Source of the DNA: Massariosphaeria phaeospora
Taxonomy: Eukaryota; Ascomycota; Dothideomycetes; Pleosporales
Direction: 5' to 3'
Assembly: GCA_011032825.1 (NCBI GenBank)
Contig: JAADJZ010000001.1
Span: 2,046,001 to 2,110,000, forward strand
DNA length: 64,000 nt
Shown here in pieces: positions 24,348-37,200 of the stretch. Within the stretch, counting starts at the first letter, position 1, and each line of letters starts with the position of its first letter. The position numbers were made by a program, and so were the translations under genes. Below the pieces are notes generated by a model. That model was not told the DNA's origin, made no database searches, and saw nothing but the letters and a program-made list of their open reading frames with translations.

Positions 24348-27300
24348 ATGGACGATTTCAAGCCCGACCTGCTGAAAGCGCTGCTGGACTGGGTATGCGC
24401 GTGTCCACGCCAACATGTATGCCTACAAGCAGACTAATGGTTTTGTTCTAGGTAAACACGTTTGAGTTTCCCGGACGGGTCAATGCATGGGGTCAGCTCG
24501 AAGACGGCCAAGTTCTCTGGCAGATCCTGTCCGACATCGACGCCGACTACTTCAGCGAATCCCTCCCCAACTTCGACGAGAGCCACCGCAGGACGTCGGA
24601 CAATTGGATATCAAAATGGCAGAACCTCAAGCACATCGAGCGCGCGGTCTCGACCTACATCCGCGAGGAGTGCGAACAGCTGCCGGCCCTCACAAAACGA
24701 ATGATGCCTGACCTGAAAACGGGCGCACGCGATGGATCGACCATGTTGACAGCAAAACTGACCATGGCTGTCCTTCTGGCGTCGCTCTACTCGCCGAGGT
24801 CCAACCAGCGCATGATACAGGTTATGAGCAAGCTTGGGACTAAGACAGCCGAGACCATCGCCGAGGCTATACAAGAAATGCAAGCGCTCGATTCGCGCAT
24901 GGCACAACTCGGTGTAGACCAGGAACTGACTCCAGAGCTCAACCTATCCGGGTACAGGACACCCACCCGCACTGTATCTGGCGCAACATCGGCAATGGAC
25001 AGAGATTCAGGCTTGGAACAGGAGGCTCAGCTCTTCGAGGCGAACAAGGACAGGGGTGCTCTCCGGACACAAGTTTCAAAACTGCAAGAAGAGTTGGGCA
25101 AGACTCGTAGTAGAATTTCACAGCTTGAAGAGGAACTAGTCGAAGCAAAGCTGCACTTGGATGATCGCGGACAGAGAGCTTCTTCCGACGACATAGAACA
25201 GCTACGAAACGAATTGACCCGCGACCGGCAATACATCGATCAGTTGGAGACCGACCTAGCCAATTCGAGAGACATTTTAGAGAGTCAAAAACGGCGGCTC
25301 GAGCGGCTATCCGGCGAAGAAGGCTCAAAACAAGATTTACGGGATCAGTTGCAATTGATCCGCGCCGAACGTGATGAGCTCAGTCAGAAAGCAAAAGCGA
25401 ACGAAAATCTCAAGAAAAAAATACAATCCCTCACGCAGGAGACGAAAAATCTCGAGACTCTCCGTCAAGATTACCAGCAGGCCCGAGAAAGGCTCCAGGA
25501 GCTTGAAACCGTTGAAGAGCGTTGCCAAGCCCTCGAAATGGTGAACAAGGAGAACAGCCAGACGCTCGTTAATTGCGAACAGTCCATCTTCGAGGAGAAG
25601 AGCAAACGTACTAGAATTGAACACGAGAATCTCTTGTTGATGAAACAACTTGAACAACTTCGGGAGCTTCAGTACAAAGCAGAAGACGCAAAGGCAGAGC
25701 TTGAGGATCGTATACGGGAGCTAGAATCATCGAGTCATGCTACTCGTGGCGATAGTCTAGAAGATGAGCTCACGCAGGATGAGCATGCAGATAAAGGAGA
25801 CGAGCCAGCAAGCGCGAGGTCCACGATGGACGGACGGATCAGTTCAGATGCCATCGCATTGCAACAGAAAGTTGACATCTTGGCCGCTCGACTTAAATCA
25901 TTAGAGACAGAAACTCTAAAGCAGATGCAGGAGAACCTTGGACTAAGATCCGATATGACGGCTAGCAGGGATGAAGACAGCCAAAGGTACATTCTCCAAC
26001 TAGAATACACACATAGTTGCATGGCATTAATCATCTACACACAGGCCATTCCTTGAGCAGAACCAGAAACTTCAAGCTACGGAAACAGAACTAGAAGAGC
26101 TTCACCGTAGATTACGCGAAAAGGATCTCCAAATGGCAGAACTCCGAAATGAACTTAACAAAAGTGCGTTCCAACCATCCCTTATGACGAACATAGCTGA
26201 TCAAGCCAGAATCGGACATGGATGAGGATGCGAAGGCTGAAGGCCTTCAAGCAGAGCACGAACGCCTACTAACTTTACAACAAAACACTAACGAACGACT
26301 TCGAGATCTTGAAATCAGCAATGACGAGAAGAGCAGTCTTCTCCGTGCAGCATTGCTCGACCGCAATAATCTCAACCCTAACCTACTCGAGCTGAAGAAG
26401 GTTGAGACACTACGACTCATTCGTGAGCAGATAGAAGGCGTCATCAAGGCTCCTTCTGAAGCTCAGCCAACCGTCCTCGACACAACCTCCTCTGAGATTG
26501 CGGACACGGTGTTGGCGTCCCAAGCGGCGCTAGACATAGCAAAGAAAGTAAGCTACATACCGGTTCCTCAAGTCAAATCATCTTCTGCGTTCGACGCGGC
26601 GGTCCATACCCTCAGGTCGCGTTTGCCTCGCTCCGATTCTGCTTCTACTTTCGTTTCTCCGCGCAGTCCGTGCAGCCCGGAGACCATACGTGGTTCTCAG
26701 ATTAAATCGGGGTCAGAGGCATCGAATGCGACGCTCAGTCCGGGACAAGGTACCTGGAAGCGGATGTCACAGTACTTGGGAGGGCGGAAGAGATACCCTG
26801 GTGTGCAGTCTGAGGCTGTGGTGAACCCGTCCAATTCCTGCGTGGCAAGTCCGTCCAGCTTCGGACCCGACTCCAAGTATACTTAGCTTCTACATTGACA
26901 CATCGCTCTCTTAGCAGTATTCTTAGTCGCTGACAGTCATTTCGATTTCTTAGACTGGTAAATTTGGTACAATGCTAACATCGACCAGGACCTACAAGAC
27001 CGCGAAACATCCATACTCGACCTTCGTGGGCAGCTTGACAAGGCGAAGAACGAAACGACAGAAAAGGGATCGGTATGTGCTGTCCGATACCATCTCAGCG
27101 CACGACGGTGTAGCACTCCGCTAACACTGTTCAGATCGAGCTCCAACAAGAAGTGGAGAACCTCCGCCGCGAGAACAGGCTCATCACATCGGCGTGGTAC
27201 GACATGACGACCCGGCTGCAAAGCAACACAGTCATGCTGCAGCGCAAGAGCGAGGCGCCCAAGAGCTGGCTGGGCAAGCAGCGAGCCGTAGTCGGTGGGA

Positions 27301-27378
27301 ACGCGAGTTCGGTACGTTGACACGCGTCTCGCAAATACTACCATCTAGACAGCTAACGCACCGTAGACACGAAGGTAA
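24348..27378 (+). CDS. hookA: Hook-family cargo adaptor for dynein and kinesin (HookA-like)
   Basis: Links early endosomes to dynein-dynactin and kinesin on microtubules in hyphae. Seven exons: 24348-24392, 24452-25986, 26045-26163, 26210-26547, 26989-27072, 27135-27311 and 27367-27378, giving 769 residues. The N-terminal HOOK domain (about residues 1-150) starts MDDFKPDLLKALLDWVN and carries WGQLEDGQVLWQIL and KLTMAVLLASLYSPRSN. A long coiled coil follows (about 190-690). The C-terminal cargo region reads ENLRRENRLITSAWYDMT, then RLQSNTVMLQRK, then APKSWLGKQR, a hallmark of fungal Hook. The intron 26548-26988 (441 nt) remains open in frame for 112 codons and could be retained to give a different Ser/Pro-rich ending at 26886. 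Splicing it out joins ALDIAKK to DLQDRETS and restores the Hook C-terminus, so that form is preferred. The last exon encodes only three residues. Confidence 0.88.
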
Positions 27379-27862
27379 CACTCGGACACCCATCGGCCTC
27401 GCATAGCATCGCATCGCATAACCTCCACCTCACTGGCATTTATATACCGCTTAAACAGGGCATCGCAGCAAAATTCCCACGGCTGAGCAATAACCTACTA
27501 CACCAACACGTACATGCATATACCCAACATACGAAAACTTCAACATACGAAACGAAAACTTTCCTTCGGGCTCGGTTATTATACCCCCTTCCTTCATTCT
27601 CGGTGTATGTATGCATGGAGGAATAGGCGAAGCGTCTCCACCCCATCGAATCGAAGAGAACGAGCGAGCGAGCAAGGGGGATGTGCAAGGCAGAAGGGGA
27701 AGGTGGCCAGAGAAGCATGACAGCAGGGTCAGCACCAAGCAGCGACAGCAGATTGGGGGACCAACCCTATAGCTTTGGAATGTTGTCTTTTGGTAGGAAG
27801 GAGAAGTGTGTAAGTCGGAAGGAAGCCCAGAGATGTTGGCGCATGGATTTGTATAACCTCGT

Positions 27863-27893
27863 TACGCTACGCTACGCTACACTACGCTACACT
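27863..27893. repeat. TACGC/TACAC pentamer array
   Basis: About six imperfect copies of a 5-nt unit in intergenic DNA. Confidence 0.8.
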
Positions 27894-28182
27894 AGGTAAT
27901 GCAGAGAAAGAAAAAAAGAGAATAGATCTTGTCGTGTGGTATCCGAATGAATGAATGAACAGATGGAATATCAATAGAACGCAACGCCTATCTGGGCTGC
28001 TTGTTGGAACTGTGGTGGTAGTAGCGTGGTGGTGCATTGTGGGCTTTTTGGTGCAGGCTATTCGAGTAGTTATTCTTTCGTCATCTGGACATGACTGCCT
28101 ACTATATTTTTGTCACGGCACGGCACGGCATGCCATACCATGGCACCTACACTAATCCCACATACACACTTGAGATATCTCG

Positions 28183-28240
28183 CTCAGTTCAGTTCACCTC
28201 AGCTCAGCTCAGTTCAGTTCAGCTCAAGACAGCTCAGCTT
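28183..28240. repeat. CTCAG/TTCAG pentamer array
   Basis: Roughly eleven imperfect copies alternating between two related 5-nt units. A second array of the same unit lies 640 bp downstream at 28884-28920. Confidence 0.8.
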
Positions 28241-28883
28241 CGCTTTGAACGAAGCCACACAGACTTTGAAGTATAGTCTTGTCTTAGCGCAGCGAACTAT
28301 CTACTCGTCTATCGCGGAAGGGACTAGCCTCGGGGCTTTTGGTTCTGTTGTTGTATGATTTACTCTTATCACTATGTGCGTAGTAGCATACGGCAGAATA
28401 GTTTGTGGATAGATGGATAGATAGATAGTAGGAGATTCTAAATAGTCTGTGTGTATTTGTGTACATTTATGAACATGTATGGACAGCGGTGTAGGGATTG
28501 TAGACGTTGTTTATAGCTTGAGATTTATTTATTGTACTTGTAGAAAACAGAGAGATGGGTGGGTATATGTACAGGCAGGTAGCAGTTCAATCGCACTATA
28601 CTACACTGCAACCAACCAACCAACCAAGCAGCTATCAATTACTACCACATACCACCAAGTTACCTCCCGGACAGATAGAGACAAACTCAATTTAGTTGCT
28701 ACTTGCACTCTGTCTGTTACAGTTCAGTTCAATATCTAAGATGCCAACAACCACTTCCTTCAAAACTACCAAGCTAAGTACTGCGTAACAGCATGTATTT
28801 CCATCGTCTTTCTTTTCTTGGGATTTCGAGACCCCCCCACACGTGTTGCAATCTGCTACTCTACTTTAATTCGCTTTGATGAC

Positions 28884-28920
28884 TAGCTCAGCTCAGCTCT
28901 AGCTCAGCTCCAGCTCAGCT
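28884..28920. repeat. TAGCTCAGCTC-type array
   Basis: Imperfect copies of the CTCAG unit also present at 28183-28240. Confidence 0.75.
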
Positions 28921-30186
28921 ACATGGAATCAAACAGTGTCGCTCAAGACGCCCACCAAGTACCAAGTGCAGCGATCAAAGTCTGCACTCACTACGTACCC
29001 CAGCATAGCATACTATACTGCCGGACCGCCGCCCTCCCCGCCCCTCCCGTAAAGGTAGCGGTGAGACGCACGTCGGCGAACAAAAAAGTCCGTCGTTGGA
29101 GCGGTGAAACGAATCGCGACGGGACAATCAAGCACGAGAGAGAGAGGCCTCGTAGCGGTGAGGCTGCCTTGAATACATACCCCGAATATTGCTTTTATTT
29201 TGCTCGAAAGTAGATTCCACCTTGATTGGACCCAATTACCTAGTTCCGCATTGACATGCCAATCCCATCCCATCCCGGCGCCTTTGGATGTCACCGCGAT
29301 CACACGGGTTTCGCCTCCAGCACCCACCGACAGTCGTCGATTCGCCGAACCCCCGATTTGCTACCATGGGCAGCATTGCCCCAACTCGAACCATCGCGAT
29401 CCAAATCATGGAAAATCAGGCCATGTGCTCATAGCGTAAAACCCCGAGCGTCGAGGCGAATGTCACCCGCATATCGGTTCGGTTGGTCCTTGCTTTTTCT
29501 GGGCGCCTGCACACTCAGGTTCCTAAACGCAGCGGAGGCCTGGGGTTAGGACGTGCCCGTGTTAGCAACTAGGTAAGGCGGAGACGGCGCGATTCTCCCG
29601 TCGAACCCAGAGCTTTGGGTTCGGGTTGAGGCTCTGGGTTATAAGGTCGGTCTAGTACGGCAGTCGATGGCCGAGAAGTCTGTAGTACAAGTAGGATTTA
29701 GCGAGGACAGGTAACCAGACCGAGCGGAGGTAGTAATGTTGCTGTTAACGGTCGGTTGTGCGTTTTCTAAGATTCGACAGCGGATCTCGCAGATTATCGA
29801 CCTGGTGGGACTTGCAGCGCCATCGGTTTGACGAGGTCAGTTGCCGATGCGGGAGCCGCCCACAAATCGGACGGGTATAACCGCTGCTCTAGAGCGAGAC
29901 TAAGAACCACTAAGGCTCTTGAGGCGTTCCCCAAAAGCGGGACTGTTTGAGAAGCTTGGAAATTTGAACTGAACGGGGATCTTGGTTCGGTGAGCGTGCA
30001 AGACAGGGTAGAATCACAGGGAACCCCCCAGGATTTGTATAAAAGCAAGCAACGAAATTGCGCACCTCTCAACTTGGATAGAGAGCCGAAGAACCTGCTA
30101 TTGGTAGCACGCTACTTGTCTGGGTAGTAGGGCATCAGTTTCGGAGCGAAGTTCAGCGGCGCTTCGTCTACCAACAGCAGCGGGGT

Positions 30187-30668
30187 TTGAAGGACACAAC
30201 CAACACCAGCACAAACGTGTTGGGACCAGACGCATTTCGGATGCGTTTCACTTCCAATATTTTTCTGAAATGCGAGAGTTGGAAGAGGCGCGTGCCTAGT
30301 TGCTCGATCTGGAGTCGGTTCGGAGCTATATTCGACGACCGGACCGTTGCTCTTGGATCAAAGCACCTCCGATGTATAGGCTTGCCTGTATGGTCAGCTA
30401 GAGGCAGCAAGCTACTGTTCGAAGACTTCACTTCGCCGGAAGGGTTGTCCACCGTACGACTTCTTGTCGTTGCAGAACCTCCAAGTGTAACTGGCCGTAC
30501 CCCAGTGGTTGTCACTGACAGCGCTTTGATACGTTGTAAGACCCTTGAACCGCGGACAACCAGCGGGCTACTAGTCGGTATAAGATACACCATCCGTCCA
30601 ACAGTTTCACAGACATCAGTTCTCCGACGCTGGGCTCGGGCGTCGCAGTGTTGAGGGCGCAGTGACAA
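30187..30668. other. Overlapping open frames on both strands, strand and coding status unresolved
   Basis: On the plus strand a frame with first ATG at 30241 runs 137 residues to 30654. On the minus strand a 166-codon frame covers nearly the same bases. Neither resembles a family I know. The plus-strand translation has more balanced composition, but one of the two must be a shadow and both could be. Confidence 0.15.
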
Positions 30669-31720
30669 GGTTTGTGTGGGCTGCTGGGCGGCTCAAAGCT
30701 GTCGAACGCGGGGCGGAATCGCTCGGAGCAAAAGGCCGTTATGTGGTTGGTGACTGTCCGCTGTTAGTGAATCCGCCTGCTGAAAAGCTTCGTGCGTGTC
30801 AAGGCAGCGGAGCCCGCTGGCGGCTGGCGGCTTGCGGTGCCGGGATGTTCGTTGATGTACAAACCGATTGATAGAGTATTGACAGGCTCGGGCAGACCGT
30901 CTGAGGTCTAGGAAACCGGAAAGAGCCGCTCGTGGTGCAGCTGAGTGAGGGCGGCGACAGGCATGATCGTGGCCGATGGAGAACACACCGTCTGTCACAG
31001 TGAGCAGGTTGATCCATGGATGTCAGAGTGGAGGTCTCATTGGATTGCACAGCGTGTCTGGCTGCGTGTTCAGCACTGCAAGAGCGGCGCTTCCGAAGTA
31101 GAGTGCAGGACTGAGACAAGGGCGGGCCGCGCAAGGAAGTCGCCGTGGACCGCAGCTGCCGGGCCGCAACACACGGCCGCATGACGTCTGGGGAAAGGAA
31201 GTTGCACTGCAGGCGTTCTTTCCTGGGTGCACTTTGAAGACATCGCGCAATGTGAAACCGTAGCCGTCGACGATTGGCTTCGCAGCGTGCCCGGTATCCC
31301 GCCACACCGACCAGAAAGAGTTCGTTTGAACCGAGATCAAATGCGGAAGCATGCTGCATGGAACTGTCGTGGAGGCGATACGGAATGCACATTTCGACTA
31401 GACGATCAGCAAGTGAGGCGAGCTCACAGCGTGGGCGCGCGGGGTTGCATCCAATGATTAGCGTTGAGTACGAAGATCCTGTTCAAATCTACTGATATTA
31501 CTGTGTTGGAACTGACAAGGGCAGAAGAGGGGTTGACACTTTATAGTGTGATTTCATCTGAAGATCGCAGAAGACATTAGTTGCCCTGTCTTAGACCTGA
31601 TCAAACCTTCAGGGATTCGCGGTCGAACGGCGACTGTGTTGCCCTTACGGCAAATACACACAAAATCACTCCACACCATCTGTGATGCTTGTTGCCTTCG
31701 GTGCTGGGGCCTTCCTGACG

Positions 31721-34249
31721 CTACAATTCTTCCAGGTCTTCATCGCTTAGGTCAAGCGGAGCGAAGTCGCCCGCCTCACAGCGTTCAGGGCGTACAAAAA
31801 CGCCGTGATTTTTGCCGCACTCGAAGTAACGCGTTCCCTTGACCGATCCGTCATTCTTTCCCGTGGGCTCATCAAGGGCGACGCCGATCCAAAAGCCTAT
31901 ACCGGGGATCTCTGGCACAAGACCAATATAAGATACCGTTCCGCGACGAGCATCAGTCTCGGGAAGCAGACGAATACGGGCACCGGATGTGAGGCCTAAC
32001 AAACAGGTCAGTTTCCTATCTTACTTGAGCATCGGTATATTAGTCAAGACAAGAAGTCCAGTGGCTGAGTGGTGAAGCGCAGCATTTGGCTGCAAATCAC
32101 TCTCTGACTAGCAATGAATTTGCATAGCTTCCAAATCAGTATAGGTGACATCGTCACACTGATTGCACGTGGAGCGTGTCAATGGCTACAGTGAAGCTGA
32201 CCTGCCGATAGGTAGGCGACTAATTCCAGAGATTGCAGGAGATTCCCATGTATCGCGTAACGGAGCATTGATGTGTAGAACCGGATCACAGACTGGCCGT
32301 TCGTAGTTAACATGCTGAGCGGTTCGCTTCTAGAAGTGTACGTGGCTGCAGTGACGGACCGATCGACGAGGTGCTCGTGCATCACGTCCTTCGACTTCCG
32401 GGACACAATAGCGACAACTAGAGATCGTACGACGGAATCCGAAAGCGAAAGCTGTGAGGCGGTTGACGACGCCCCGCCATGCCAGTAAGATGTGGAGCGA
32501 GCTGCACAGAAGGCTATTTCCAAGTACACGGATGGCGGAACGAGATCGTCGAAGCCACCGAGATTTGGGAGAGATTCGCGGGAGAGAGCGGAAAGTGTTG
32601 CGGTGCCTGTCATGCCGCGGTCCAGATCCTGTGAAGCATTGGACGCCATCCACATCCCACCGTCGCATCTGGCTCCGCTTGGCCAAGCCGGGGATGCAGT
32701 TCGCCCAAAACGGAAGTTAGTCGGCCAGCCGTCTCAAGACTCAAAGCATATTCGCTCTTCCTCGAGTCGCCCTGAGAACATAGCGGTATGTTTAATAGAT
32801 TACAGCGCGAGTGGTATTGAATCCTGTTCATGGCTCTATCGAAACTGAGTCGCGAAAGCAGGTGGAGATATGCAACTGTCTGTTTCGAGAAGTACATGAA
32901 GCATCGCCGTTTGGCGCCGGGTGGCCGCATATCGCTAGGAACCACGAGCTCCTGCAACGGAACGCTATCGTGCGGGTCGGCTTTGCGGTTGTATTTGTTT
33001 TTTTTCGAGTTCGCCGATCAGGAAAAAGTATTGTGCGCTTACCTCTCTCTTGAACTTCGCGTTCCGATGCTCGTACCTTCTGCTCTTCCATGCTCGGAAC
33101 ATTTGGATCAAAGCGACCAAGCTTTTGAGACTTCTTCCAGGCCAAAACGCTGTCTGACCTGGTCTCATACTCCGCGCTTGGCATGGTATATTTTGGTACT
33201 GATGAGAGGTCGGAGAAATCGGTGCGGGCCGAGGGCGGACGCGTGTCGAGAACCTAGAATTGCGATCAGAATGGTACTATGTCACAATGCAACCATTGGC
33301 TCCAGCCATGGCGTTGCCAAGCGCTCGTTCAGTGCTCGTGACAAGTCCGAACACAGGGGCTCCCTAATCCGGTAAACCGCAAGGCTGAAAAAAGAAAAGG
33401 GCATCTCGGTTCGAATTGCCAAAATATGCTGCGATTTCCTATGTCTGATAAAGAAGCTAGTTCAAGATTTTGAGAAAAGCCTTTCCGAGCTTTGCAAAAC
33501 AGCTGATCAGGTCTGTGATCCAGGAACGAGGTAGAATATGTTGTGCCTTGACAGAAGCATCAAACGCGACTGATAAACCCGATGTTCTGTCAGATGTGGG
33601 AAAGCGCGGTAGGGGGGAAGAAATAAGTTAGAGAATAGTAGAGCAGAATCTTGGGCACGATCTGATAACGGCAACAAGACCCGTAGGCTAGTACACTAGG
33701 GTTATGCTAAGCCTGAATAGATGGGCGAACGCGGCAACGGAAGGATAAGATAGAGACGGCTGAGCACTCAGCAGATGCAGTGAGGGCTAGGAAACAGGCG
33801 TGATCTAGGGACCAAAAGGGAAAAGCAAGACATCCGCAGTGTGACGAACCGAACGTGCGTTGCGTGGTCGCCACCAGGGCTGCCTAATCGATCTAAAACA
33901 ACAACATGTGGCAGCTGGTGAGAGGACGGCGACATCACTCCGCCCTGGGAACAGGCTGCCAGCGCTATATTGCAACAGGGGAAACACTTGAACTTACCGC
34001 GATTTCCGCATACGGCTGCAATGGAAAACCTGTGAGCTGTGTCTGTTCCTCATCCGCCGCAATGATGGCAATGGCATCTTGAGTTCCCACCCGCAGCGTG
34101 AGCTGTTGGCAGCTTGCGGGAATACCGGTGATTGGCTCCAGGCGCGTTTTGAGATGCGCTATGCTCCATGAGGGCGAGATGCGGCGCTCTGATGAGGAGT
34201 TTGGGGAGCTGATGATAAGAGGGACATCTGCTGCGGTCTGGAGAGACAT
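31721..34249 (-). CDS. ALF1: Tubulin-folding cofactor B (TBCB/Alf1)
   Basis: Acts in the alpha-tubulin folding pathway in the cytosol, binding alpha-tubulin after the chaperonin and, with cofactor E, recycling tubulin dimers. Exons on the minus strand are 34249-33998, 33253-33043 and 31995-31721, giving 245 residues, the usual family size. Exon 1 is the ubiquitin-like domain (from MSLQTAADVPLIISSPN). Exon 2 begins VLDTRPPSARTDFSDLSS and carries the linker motif VLAWKKSQKLGRFDP with a charged coiled coil. Exon 3 is the CAP-Gly domain with the diagnostic GKNDGSVKGTRYFEC and HGVFVRPERC, ending in the acidic DLSDEDLEEL. Junction phases agree throughout. The two introns are 744 and 1047 nt, far longer than most others here, and the second contains open frames on both strands. 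The identity is secure; whether the introns hold nested genes is open. Confidence 0.93.
31996..33042. other. 1047-nt intron of the cofactor B gene with open frames on both strands
   Basis: On the minus strand a 158-codon frame (32655-32179) and a 115-codon frame (32957-32610) overlap. On the plus strand an ATG at 32492, a GTATGT donor at 32787 and a GCAG acceptor at 32862 join in frame to a stop at 33053, giving about 163 residues. None matches a family I know. Either strand could carry a nested orphan gene, or all could be chance. Confidence 0.3.
33254..33997 (-). other. 744-nt first intron of the cofactor B gene
   Basis: Long intron with clean GTAAGT donor and TTCTAG acceptor on the minus strand. 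No coding frame, tRNA or obvious C/D box element was found inside it. Confidence 0.6.
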
Positions 34250-37200
34250 GGCGGCTCCGAGATGCGCACAGAAGCCGGGTTCAGTCTGGAGCTACCGCTG
34301 CTGAGCGTGGAGTCGAATGAGAGAAGAAGCTGACGGCCCGGTGTTGGATGGAACAGCTGACCAGCGGGGTACGAGGCCGGGGAGGATGGACCGACGAGGT
34401 GCAGTGGGGTTGAGTGGTGAGGTGTCGATGGTCGCTTAATTGGGCGGAGAATTTCAGGTCCAAACGTCCTCGTGCAACCACACCCCGCCGGAACGGGAAA
34501 CTTTGACGAGCCCGATGGCCTCAGCCAAGACTACAGTTGATCACGGTGGGTGTCTCATCATCAAAACCATGCACGGCAAACAGTTGGCGGTGCAGAGCCC
34601 GCCGCCAGCCCCCACGCCCGCCGCCGCGCTCCAAGGTTCCAAGGTTATTCCACTGCCCCAGGACCCAGGTGCCGCGGACAATTGCGGAAACAGTGCTGCC
34701 TCCAACCGTTCACGCCCCGCGCCCCCCCTCCCCCGCGGCCCTGCTCGGCCGTGATGGTTCTGCACTATCAGATGCAGACGACGCTGGCTGTCCGCCATCT
34801 ACGGAGTACCGCCATCTGCTTTCGTCGTCGAGCGTCCAACAACGAGCGGTACCCCTCCGCGTCGACCCAGAGCACCCACTTTGTCCGCCAAGGCCGTGAT
34901 GGTGCACCGGAGTCTTGCAATGACATGCACCCCCCTTCGCTCGGCACAGGTCAGCAAGGCACCAAGCCCAGGCCGCCGTCGTTCGATGTCTGAGCAGACG
35001 AGTCGTCACAGGCCGCCATCGCTTCAAGGACAGCTCTGCGCTCGCAGCTTCGGCCAGCCGCTGCCTCTTGTGCTGCCAGCAGAGGCGGTTTTCGGTCCAA
35101 CAGGCCACTGGTCGACGACGGGCCTCACCGCCTATTAATGCATGCTTCACTAAAAATACAACGCCGCCAGGGTGCCGTTCCTTCGTATCCAGCTTGATGA
35201 ACTGTTCGGCTACGCAACCATGGACTGACAGCCAGCTGGCATCGCATGCCCCAGATTAGCGGGCCAACCGGAGTCACGGCAGCCAGCCAGGCGTGGATGC
35301 GGCGTGCAGGCTCCAAGACGCAGCAAGAGAGGGCGAATAATGGAGGCGTCGGGCTCACAGGCTGAAGCAGACGAGACGGACTGCCGGAACCAAAGCCTGT
35401 GACCGGGGCCCTGGAACGTGGTGGAAGAATCATGTTCGCAGCCGCACTGGGCACCACACTGCACTCCTGGGTACACAGACACAGGTTGCCAGAGCGCCAG
35501 TGTGCAGCGCCCTTGATCAACTCAGCGCGAACCCACCAGTGACCAGCGGCCGCCAGCGCCTTTAATTATTCGAACACCGTCCCCGTGCGCCCTCTCCACG
35601 ACGGGCTAATGCGCGTCGGCCGTTTTTAGTACCGATGGCGGTGCCTCCAAACTGGTCCCAAACGTCGACGACATGCGTGCTGGTTCGGCGTGACTCGGGC
35701 GGCGTTCACCGCCTCATGCGCATCATTGTGTATCCCAGATGCAGGACGCTGCTGGCACTGGGTGACTGCTGGGGAGGAGACAGGCGGCACTGGGCAGCAG
35801 GCGGAGGAGAGCAGACTCCCACTACTGCTGCTGCTGCAGGCCGGCTCGCAGGCGCCTGATATGTTCTGAGACAAAGGACAACAACGTGGCCGCTGGGCAC
35901 GAGACAACGCACCAGCACCGCCGCAGCCCGGCAGAGCCCCGGGGGCGCCTCACGTGGAGCGTGGTGGCACAAGATTGCAGTGGAGATGCGGTGGAGTCTG
36001 GACTGTGTGGATATGGACTGTTCTGTGTTCTGCCTGCCACGGGTGAGGCCGGGGCTAGCAGTGGGCCCGTCCGCCAGCACGACCTGGATATCTACACTAG
36101 TTGGCGACGCTCGTTGTCGCGGGCGGGCGGCCGGCAGCTAGGCCACCGCAGGCGACGACGACTTCACCGCTCCTCTGCTGGAGGGCGGCGACTGGATGCT
36201 GGAGCGGGCGAGGCAGTGGGGGGGGGAGAGGGGAGCGAGCGGCCAGCGAGACCAGCGACATGTCGCCGGCCGGCATGAACGCTGAGCCTGGGCCGGAACA
36301 AGCTTTTGGGCGTGAACACATCACCACGCTGCACCGCCATAATGAAGTCAGCGAGGCGGCGGCCTGGGTTCGGTAGCGACAGGCCGGGCTCCAGCCTCAG
36401 ATAGGATAGCCGTAGGGCAGGGCGAAGGATGCTTCAGGGTGCACTCTGCCAGCTGCAGATCTTGTTCGCCGCGCGCCGCCAGGTCACCGCGCTGCTGCAC
36501 CCGAACAAGCCGGCGCATCGTCGCGAGTCCAGCGCATCTCGCATCTCGCATCTCCCATCCCTGAGGCTGTTCACCGCTCGCGGCGCCGCTGATTCGCCGC
36601 CCCGCCGCCGCGCTCTGCCCTCAGCGCAGTCGCAGTCTGCACACGACGCCGAGACGTGCGAGTAAGGCGATGTGAAGCATTTAGGAAGAAGAGCAGAGCG
36701 AGAGCCGCCCAGCGCGGCACGCTCTGCGGCGGAGGCGACACGTCATGCGAGGCTGGACAGGACAGCCGAGTGCGAGTGCGAGTGCTCTGCTTTTTTGTCG
36801 CAGCCAGAGGCTCTCGCCGGTTGGGCCTCTCTGGCTTGCTTTCCTTTTGGCTGCTGCGTCGTTCGGCGCGCTGGGGGGGGCATGCCCAGCATCGCATCCT
36901 CAGGCTCCTCAGCGTCTCATCCCAGGGCCGATTGTTGCTGCGTCAGCTGTCGTCCCGCCGTGGCTCGACGTGGTCCGTGGGCGCCCATGCCATGCCAGCA
37001 GCACTGAAGTCTGAGAGAGTGGCGCCGCCAGCACAGCGTCGAGCGCAGAGCTCGGGACGCGGACGCAGCCTCTAGCCTCCACCTCTCCAGCACAGCGCAG
37101 CACAGCGGCCGGCCGGCCAGCTTAGTACGAGTGTCAGGTTAGAGACGACGCAGCGCCCGCATGCTAATCCACCCCCCCGGATCCCTACTGCGGCACCACG

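Larger units (their letters stand above)
27379..31720. other. Gene-poor stretch between two convergent genes, rich in simple repeats
   Basis: 4.3 kb after the Hook gene with no convincing gene. Short-unit repeats occur at 27863-27893, 28183-28240, 28420-28430 (GATA) and 28884-28920. Between 30.2 and 31.4 kb both strands have open frames of 100-200 codons without family resemblance. Confidence 0.45.

Noticed and set aside
28183..28920. CRISPR-like array
   Set aside because: Units are 5 nt and contiguous, with no spacers; the organism is a fungus.
32830..33375. 181-codon plus-strand frame over cofactor B exon 2
   Set aside because: It is antisense to a conserved exon, so openness is a shadow of that exon.
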